Assembly: GCA_946611595.1 (NCBI GenBank) | Contig: CAMODY010000013.1 | Span: 1 to 19,783, forward strand | Length of the DNA stretch: 19,783 nt | Direction: 5' to 3' | Source: an uncultured Clostridia bacterium | GTDB taxonomy: Bacteria; Bacillota; Clostridia; Lachnospirales; Lachnospiraceae | In this document: positions 15,008 through 19,783 of the stretch, one piece after another | Numbering within the stretch: position 1 is the first letter of the stretch | Layout: every line of letters begins with the position of its first letter | Made by a program: the position numbers and the translations under genes | Notes under the pieces: model-generated | Database searches by the model: none | Told to the model about the DNA's origin: nothing | What the model saw: only the letters and a program-made list of their open reading frames with translations

Positions 15008-15802
15008 CTACTTTCTCCCAAGCAGAAGCGTTGAACTTCCGAGATCCAACCAAAGCGCTTCCTTATGCTGCATAAAAACATTATCCGTTGTATCTATCAG
15101 GCGGACATCACTGTAACCTTCTTTTTTAAGCTGCTGCACAAATGCCTGCATGTCGCCATATCCCGACTTCCGCATAAGGTCATGTATTGCAAAAGTTCCG
15201 CCCTTCTTTAATACCCTTAAAGTCTCCATTAAAAGTTCTTGTCTATTTTTCCCCATTATGTTGTGGTAGACATAATTGCTGGTCACCGCATCAAAGCTTT
15301 CATCTTCAAAGGGAAGCCGGATTGCATTGCCTTCAGTGAATACAACGTTACTCACTCCTTCCGCCTTTGCGTTATCTTCACAAAGTTTTTTTGTAAAAAC
15401 AGCTTTGTAAGCACCGCTCCAGATATCGCAGCCTACCATTTCCGCTTGGGGATTTCCTTTTGCGCAGGCAATGGTCAAAGCTCCGCTTCCACATCCTACG
15501 TCAAGACCTTTACCACCCTCCGGTATATTTACGTACGATGCAATGCCCTCCACAATTGTTTTTGCTAGTTTGCGTTTACCATTGTAGCTAAAGGTCTTAT
15601 TAAGAATCTCCATCCATATTGTTGCAGCCAGAAGCACAATCGTAGCGATTCCAAAGATAATTGCAAGGACCACTCTGGCGGTTCCATGTAGGATAATATC
15701 TGTCGCTCCAAACAGAATAAACAATATTAAGGCTATTGCTGTTCCGAGCCAGAATCCATTGATCATGCTCCTCGGTACCCAGTTTTTGTAATCCGCTTTC
15801 AT
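15008..15802 (-). CDS. Membrane-anchored class I SAM methyltransferase
   Basis: A 264-residue protein. Two membrane helices (about 15-35 and 43-63) come first, then a cytoplasmic SAM methyltransferase core with motif I GKGLDVGCGSGALT (99-107), an acidic CDIWSG after strand 2, FDAVTSNYVYHNI as motif IV and LKKGGTFAIHD as post-motif. Start: ATG 15802, preceded by GGAG at nine bases; an in-frame TTG five codons upstream includes that RBS and is not used. The ATG overlaps the stop of the MBL-fold gene by four bases (ATGA, 15799-15802), so translation is coupled. A membrane anchor suggests a lipid, quinone or membrane-diffusible acceptor; this is inference. Confidence 0.88.
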   Translation of the reverse strand: MKADYKNWVPRSMINGFWLGTAIALILFILFGATDIILHGTARVVLAIIFGIATIVLLAATIWMEILNKTFSYNGKRKLAKTIVEGIASYVNIPEGGKGLDVGCGSGALTIACAKGNPQAEMVGCDIWSGAYKAVFTKKLCEDNAKAEGVSNVVFTEGNAIRLPFEDESFDAVTSNYVYHNIMGKNRQELLMETLRVLKKGGTFAIHDLMRKSGYGDMQAFVQQLKKEGYSDVRLIDTTDNVFMQHKEALWLDLGSSTLLLGRK

Positions 15803-16686
15803 ACTTCGTTTCTCCAAATACTTTCATCCTGTTTTTCCAGATAACCGTTTCTGGCTTTTTCTTCCGTGTCATCGGTTTCAATATATCCGTCATACGGAGC
15901 CTTCGGATCATGAGGTTTCTGCTTTTTCCAGCCGTTGCACACTTCTGTTCTATGTGCAAATGCAAAATCAAGATTGTCCGTCCAGCCGGTATGTCCGGTT
16001 ATGATTTTTGGGTTCAGACTTCGCTCTCTCAATTTCTTTTCCAGCATTTCTAACGACCGCTTTGAAAGCTCAATATCTTCTGCCAGACCATTGATAAAGC
16101 TATAACCACCATCCGCACCGAACCAAAGCGTATCCCCGGTAAAAAGATACTCATCATCAATCAGGAAAACCATGTGCCCCCAGGTATGTCCCGGAACAAG
16201 AATGCACTCCACTCGGATTCCTTCAAAATCAAGAATCTGGCCATCTTGCAGTAAGACCTTCTGATTTTCCGTCACAACCATCGGCAGCTTATAATGTCCG
16301 AACATCACGCGGCGTCGCTTCTCTCCTGTCATATATTGATTTTCGATTTCACTGAGATAAATTGTGGCTTTCTTAAACAGGCCTTCACTGTCGGGCTCAA
16401 GTGCACCAACATGATCTGTATCTTGATGGGTGATAAGGATATGCTGGATCTGAGCAGGATCAATATCGAGCCAGCCCATCTTTTCCGCCAGACGGTCATA
16501 GTTATAGCCGGCATCGATCATAATTGTTGTACCATTCTTCGTATAAAAGAAAATATTGGCGATCCACTCACGGACACACGCTACATGTTCATCTATCCAA
16601 CCTGTGTTTAAGGGTTTGAAGATTTCTTTGCCGTGATACCAAAAGCTCATCACCTTCTTCTGAAACTGTGAATCTTTTTTCGACAT
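15799..16686 (-). CDS. Metallo-beta-lactamase-fold hydrolase
   Basis: A 295-residue cytosolic MBL-fold protein. Metal-site elements are T-H87-Q-D89-T-D91-H92 (the usual HxHxDH has His at the 89 position), GHTWGH (H167, H171), TGDT (D185) and GHTGW (H232). The His-to-Asp swap could alter metal choice at site 1. The C-terminal 45 residues are polar and Lys/Asp-rich. No signal peptide, so not a classical secreted beta-lactamase; relatives include lactonases, glyoxalase II-like and other hydrolases. A strong AAAGGAGG stands seven bases before ATG 16686. It is the first gene of an operon with two methyltransferases, and its stop overlaps the next start by four bases. The promoter region holds a 16-bp palindrome. 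Confidence 0.9.
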   Translation of the reverse strand: MSKKDSQFQKKVMSFWYHGKEIFKPLNTGWIDEHVACVREWIANIFFYTKNGTTIMIDAGYNYDRLAEKMGWLDIDPAQIQHILITHQDTDHVGALEPDSEGLFKKATIYLSEIENQYMTGEKRRRVMFGHYKLPMVVTENQKVLLQDGQILDFEGIRVECILVPGHTWGHMVFLIDDEYLFTGDTLWFGADGGYSFINGLAEDIELSKRSLEMLEKKLRERSLNPKIITGHTGWTDNLDFAFAHRTEVCNGWKKQKPHDPKAPYDGYIETDDTEEKARNGYLEKQDESIWRNEV

Positions 16687-16715
16687 AATGCACCTCCTTT
16701 AAATAGGTCAGCCAC

Positions 16716-16746
16716 ATTATACATCAAAATGTTAGCCATAGCTAAC
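16716..16746 (-). promoter_or_regulatory. -10 element and palindromic candidate operator of the MBL-fold operon
   Basis: On the minus strand TATAAT (16721-16716) lies 30 bases before the ATG. The 16-bp palindrome GTTAGC-CATA-GCTAAC (16731-16746, plus-strand reading) covers the -35 position, and no consensus -35 is visible. The arrangement fits a repressor or activator site. Confidence 0.5.
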
Positions 16747-16750
16747 TCTA

Positions 16751-16805
16751 TTTGCATTTTTTGCAAATCTTGGTTTGCACGCGGAAAGTATGCTATTATC
16801 TAAAC
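16751..16805 (+). promoter_or_regulatory. Promoter region of the ABC importer operon, TTTGCA repeats
   Basis: TTTGCA occurs at 16751, 16760 and 16774. An extended -10 TGCTATTAT (16791-16799) has a possible TTGGTT -35 (16770-16775, 18-base spacer). The -10 ends only six bases before the ATG at 16806, so transcription should begin at or very near that ATG. Confidence 0.5.
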
Positions 16806-18380
16806 ATGCATAAAAGAACAAAAGTAACCGATATCATAATTGCTCTGATCCTCCTTGTCGTGATTGCAGGGATTGTTTTTGTAATCCTGATGCCGCGCAG
16901 GACCAATAATCCGATGAATGGCACAGATACTGAAAAGACCGTCACCTATGAAGATTACAATGGAAAAAATATCGGAATCCTGACCGGTACGAACATGGAG
17001 GCTGAGAGTTTTAAATATTTCCCTGACAGCAAATATTTCTATTATGACGGCTATCCGAATTTAAATACCGCGCTTGAAAACGGGGTGATCGATGCCTATC
17101 TCGCCGATGAGCCTGCAATGAAAAGCATTCATGCCCAGCAGCCTCAGATCGACTATATCAAAGAGCGCTTGACGCATAATGAATATTCCTTTGCATTCCG
17201 AAAGAACGATCCTGCAGAGAAGAAACTATTAGATCAGTTCAACCAGTTCATGCAAAAGATCCGGGCGGATGGAACACTTGCAGAAATCGACTCCATCTGG
17301 TTCGGAACGGATGAAAGCAAAAAGGTCGTGGATATGTCGGACCTTACTGGCGAGAACGGAACGCTTCACGTCGTAACCACTTCCACAGATGAACCTTTTT
17401 CCTATATCAAAGACGGAAAGAACGTCGGCTATGATATTGACGTCACCGTTCGTTTCTGCCGCGAATGTGGCTACGCTTTGGTTCTTGGAGATGTCACCTT
17501 CCAGGCACGCATTCCGGCATTGGAGTCCGGCCAGTATGAATTTACCACAACGATGAACGTAACACCGGAGCGAAAAGAGGCTGTTCTTTTCTCTGAACCG
17601 GTAAGCGAAGGCGGCATCGTAGTTGCCGTAAGATCTGAAGATCTTGCGGAAAACGCAAGCGAGACAGAGTCCCGGAATTTCTTCCAAAAGATCGCCGACA
17701 GTTTTGAGAAAAACTTCATCCGCGAAGGACGCTGGAAACTGATCCTTCAAGGTATCGGAGCAACCTGCCTCATCACGGTTTTATCTGCGATCTTCGGAAC
17801 GATCCTTGCCTTTATCATTTGCCTGTTCCGTCGCTCGGGCGGCAAATTTACGAACAAGGTTCTGAATGGCTATGTAAAACTTCTGCAGGGCACACCAACC
17901 GTTGTGCTCTTAATGATCCTTTATTACGTCATCTTTGGAAAGCTTGGAGTATCCGCGCTGATCGTTGCGGTGATCGGCTTTACGCTGAATGCAGCAGCCT
18001 ATGTATCAGAGATCATGCGCTCCGGAATCGAAAGCATAGACGAAGGGCAGCAGAAAGCGGCGCTCGCATTAGGCTACACCGAACGTCAGGCCTTCTTCAA
18101 ATTTATTTTCCCTCAGGCTGCCGTTCATTTTCTTCCGGTCTATAAAGGGGAACTCGTGAACCTCTTAAAGAGTACCTCCATTGTCGGCTATATCTCTGTG
18201 CTGGATTTAACCAAGATGAGTGATATTATCCGAAGCCGCACCTACGAGGCATTTTTCCCGCTGCTTGCAACGGCGGTTATTTACTTCTTCTTAGCATGGC
18301 TGATCACTATCCTGATTCAGTTTATTCTGAAACGGGTCAATCCTCGGACGAATAAACGGAAAGGGGGGATGCACGCATGA
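16806..18380 (+). CDS. ABC amino acid importer: permuted substrate-binding domain fused to permease
   Basis: A 524-residue fusion. It has one N-terminal membrane anchor (about 8-29), an external binding region, then a HisM/GlnP-like permease (about 307-512) with an EAA loop around 410-425 (DEGQQKAALALGYT). The binding region comes in reversed order. Residues 48-167 match the second lobe plus C-terminal helices of SBP_bac_3 (GKNIGILTGT, YLADEP with D101, ADGTLAEIDSIWFG). Residues 186-276 match the first lobe (EPFSYIKDGKNVGYDIDV, IPALESGQYEF, VTPERKEAV with R256). R256 and D101 are the usual ligands of the amino acid carboxylate and amino groups, so a polar amino acid is likely. Start: ATG 16806; a TTG 18 codons upstream would lie before the promoter -10. 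The stop overlaps the ATPase start by four bases (ATGA). Confidence 0.9.
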   Translation: MHKRTKVTDIIIALILLVVIAGIVFVILMPRRTNNPMNGTDTEKTVTYEDYNGKNIGILTGTNMEAESFKYFPDSKYFYYDGYPNLNTALENGVIDAYLADEPAMKSIHAQQPQIDYIKERLTHNEYSFAFRKNDPAEKKLLDQFNQFMQKIRADGTLAEIDSIWFGTDESKKVVDMSDLTGENGTLHVVTTSTDEPFSYIKDGKNVGYDIDVTVRFCRECGYALVLGDVTFQARIPALESGQYEFTTTMNVTPERKEAVLFSEPVSEGGIVVAVRSEDLAENASETESRNFFQKIADSFEKNFIREGRWKLILQGIGATCLITVLSAIFGTILAFIICLFRRSGGKFTNKVLNGYVKLLQGTPTVVLLMILYYVIFGKLGVSALIVAVIGFTLNAAAYVSEIMRSGIESIDEGQQKAALALGYTERQAFFKFIFPQAAVHFLPVYKGELVNLLKSTSIVGYISVLDLTKMSDIIRSRTYEAFFPLLATAVIYFFLAWLITILIQFILKRVNPRTNKRKGGMHA

Positions 18381-19480
18381 GCCTGATCAAGATTGAACAT
18401 CTACAAAAGAAATATACGGAGTCGATGCCTTTAAAAGACATCAATGCTGAGATCAACAAAGGCGACATCATTTCCATCATCGGACCTTCCGGTACCGGAA
18501 AAAGCACCCTGCTCTTCTGCCTGAACCAGCTGGAAATTCCAACGGCGGGCAAGGTATTTTTAGACGGAGAAGAAATTACAGATCCGAAGTGCGATATCAA
18601 TGCTGTACGCCGTAAGATGGGCATGGTTTTCCAGCACTTTAATCTGTTCAACAATAAAACCGTTCTCGAAAATGTGATCTGCGCGCCGATGGATCTTTTA
18701 AAGATTCCGCGTGCTCAGGCAGAAAAAGAAGGACGCGAACTTTTGAAAAAAGTCGGCCTTGAAGGACGCGAGGATCATTTCCCGGAAGAACTTTCCGGCG
18801 GACAAAAACAGCGCGTTGCCATTGCCCGCGCCATTGCGATGAAACCGGAAATTTTAATGCTTGATGAGCCGACTTCTGCTCTCGATCCGACGCTTGTGAA
18901 TGAAGTTCTTTCCGTCATCCGTGGCCTTGCAGAAGACGGCATGACCATGCTGATCGTAACGCACGAGATGCGTTTTGCAAGAGAAGTTTCTAACCGGATC
19001 TTTTTCCTTACAGACGGAGAGATTTATGAAGAAGGAAGCCCTGAGCAGATTTTCGAAAATCCACAAAGAGAAAAGACCAGAGCCTTTATCAAACAGTTAA
19101 AGACGCTTTCCATGACCGTCTCTTCGCTGGATGCCGATATATCAGGCATCACGGAACAGCTCGAGGAATTCGGAAGAAAAACTTTGCTGAGCTCACGTAA
19201 GATGCGCAATCTCAGCTTAGTTGTGGAAGAACTAATTGTTCAGATTGCAAGTCATTATAGACAAACGCAGGAAGATGTTTCGATCCATATTTATGTCGAA
19301 CAATCCGAAACAGAAAACAGCGTCAGCCTGGAAATCAAGTACCAGGGCAGTGCCTTTGATCCAACAGAAAACGGAGATGAACTCTCGCTTCTTATCATCA
19401 AAAACATGACGAGCGAGTTAAGCTATCAATATACAAGAGGAAGCGAAAACAACGTGAACCAGATTCACGCAATCATTTAA
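18377..19480 (+). CDS. ABC amino acid importer ATPase with C-terminal RsbW/GHKL-like domain
   Basis: A 367-residue protein. Residues 1-245 are a GlnQ-like ATPase with Walker A GPSGTGKST (36-44), Q-loop Q86, signature LSGGQ (139-143), Walker B ILMLDE (159-164) and H196. GlnQ-type proteins usually end near 240-250; here about 120 more residues follow. Residues 278-292 (NLSLVVEELIVQIASHY) resemble the N-box of HATPase_c_2 anti-sigma kinases, with Gln in place of the Asn. YQGSAFDP (322-329) resembles the G1 motif DxGxxFDP with the Asp lost. DELSLLIIKNM (334-344) resembles the GLxLI segment. I read this as a GHKL fold that no longer binds ATP well, probably regulatory. The gene overlaps the permease gene by ATGA, so both make one importer. 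Confidence 0.9.
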   Translation: MSLIKIEHLQKKYTESMPLKDINAEINKGDIISIIGPSGTGKSTLLFCLNQLEIPTAGKVFLDGEEITDPKCDINAVRRKMGMVFQHFNLFNNKTVLENVICAPMDLLKIPRAQAEKEGRELLKKVGLEGREDHFPEELSGGQKQRVAIARAIAMKPEILMLDEPTSALDPTLVNEVLSVIRGLAEDGMTMLIVTHEMRFAREVSNRIFFLTDGEIYEEGSPEQIFENPQREKTRAFIKQLKTLSMTVSSLDADISGITEQLEEFGRKTLLSSRKMRNLSLVVEELIVQIASHYRQTQEDVSIHIYVEQSETENSVSLEIKYQGSAFDPTENGDELSLLIIKNMTSELSYQYTRGSENNVNQIHAII

Positions 19481-19494
19481 AAATTTCTGCTTTA

Positions 19495-19503
19495 TGATAT
19501 TAT
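19495..19503 (+). promoter_or_regulatory. Possible extended -10 (TGATATTAT) before the last gene
   Basis: TGnTATTAT in the 43-base gap after the ATPase stop, 20 bases before the ATG at 19524. It has no good -35. It could give the last gene some transcription of its own. Confidence 0.35.
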
Positions 19504-19523
19504 GAAACAAAGGAGGACTAGCT

Positions 19524-19783
19524 ATGAATACTGACGAACTTATCAAAAAACAAACCAATTGGATTAAGGCAGTCTTCGCATGCCTTGCAGCGATTGTTCT
19601 TGCGATTATTATCATAGGAGTGCTGCTGGTGCCTAAGATCAATAAAGCAGCAAACTCTATTAACCATTCACTTACGGAAATCGATACCCTGATCAAAGAT
19701 GCAGATACCGCTGTATCGAACATCAACAAAGTAGACTTCGATCATCTGAAACAGTCAATCGATGATCTTGCTACGATCACCGG
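19524..19783 (+). CDS. Membrane-anchored, probably coiled-coil protein, 3'-truncated by window edge
   Basis: AGGAGG seven bases before ATG 19524 starts a frame open to the window end (86 codons). A short polar N-terminus (MNTDELIKKQTNWIK) leads into one hydrophobic helix (about residues 16-38, ending VLLVPKI). A polar helical stretch with hydrophobics at heptad-like spacing follows (INKAANSINHSLTEIDTLIK, then SNINKVDFDHLKQSIDDLA). This is like DUF948-type or other single-anchor coiled-coil proteins, but I do not recognise a family. It lies 43 bases after the importer ATPase on the same strand, so it may belong to that operon or begin its own. Confidence 0.8.
   Translation, partial: MNTDELIKKQTNWIKAVFACLAAIVLAIIIIGVLLVPKINKAANSINHSLTEIDTLIKDADTAVSNINKVDFDHLKQSIDDLATIT

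Noticed and set aside
16752..16805. TTG start 18 codons upstream of the importer permease
   Set aside because: It would precede the best -10 element and has no RBS; the ATG at 16806 directly leads into the membrane anchor.
16947..17633. A frameshift or deletion that broke two tandem substrate-binding domains
   Set aside because: The frame is uninterrupted, both halves keep conserved ligand residues, and together they make exactly one full domain.

Overview
The window looks like chromosome from an anaerobic Bacillota, most likely class Clostridia. The grounds are AGGAGG-type ribosome binding sites, extended -10 promoters, moderate GC content, and gene families typical of gut clostridia: C_GCAxxG_C_C protein, DUF1638, BaiCD/BaiH-like flavoenzyme, group III iron alcohol dehydrogenase, and an NADPH-motif-less thioredoxin reductase. 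I cannot name the genus. No rRNA, tRNA, CRISPR array, phage gene or transposase was found.

Layout. 1-764 (-) is the 5' part of purC, cut by the window edge. Divergent from it, 972-2572 (+) holds a zinc-ribbon six-helix membrane protein and a thioredoxin-reductase-like flavoprotein, ended by a strong terminator inside a spacer crowded with TTTGGGC/GCCCAAA words. 2820-5912 (-) is a four-gene run: C_GCAxxG_C_C protein, methyltransferase (1-bp overlap), DUF1638 protein, and a fusion of a MmcQ/YjbR domain with an alkyltransferase-like domain. 6076-6810 (+) is a second zinc-ribbon membrane protein, with a striking Asp/Trp/Tyr repeat tail.

6834-12478 is a redox block of two divergent pairs: an old-yellow-enzyme/FeS flavoprotein plus SDR on the minus strand, and an FAD-dependent oxidoreductase plus iron alcohol dehydrogenase on the plus strand. 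A palindromic candidate operator lies between them. A terminator follows, then a one-chain ThrE-type exporter (12643-13965). 13969-14091 is a decayed YciI C-terminus. 14109-16686 (-) is an operon of metallo-beta-lactamase-fold hydrolase, membrane-anchored methyltransferase (ATGA overlap) and LCM/TcmP-type methyltransferase.

16806 to the window end (+) is a polar amino acid ABC importer of unusual build. The permease carries a substrate-binding domain whose two halves appear in circularly permuted order. The ATPase, joined by an ATGA overlap, carries a C-terminal degenerate RsbW/GHKL-like domain. A membrane/coiled-coil protein follows, cut by the window edge. These two importer fusions are the most notable signals in the window.
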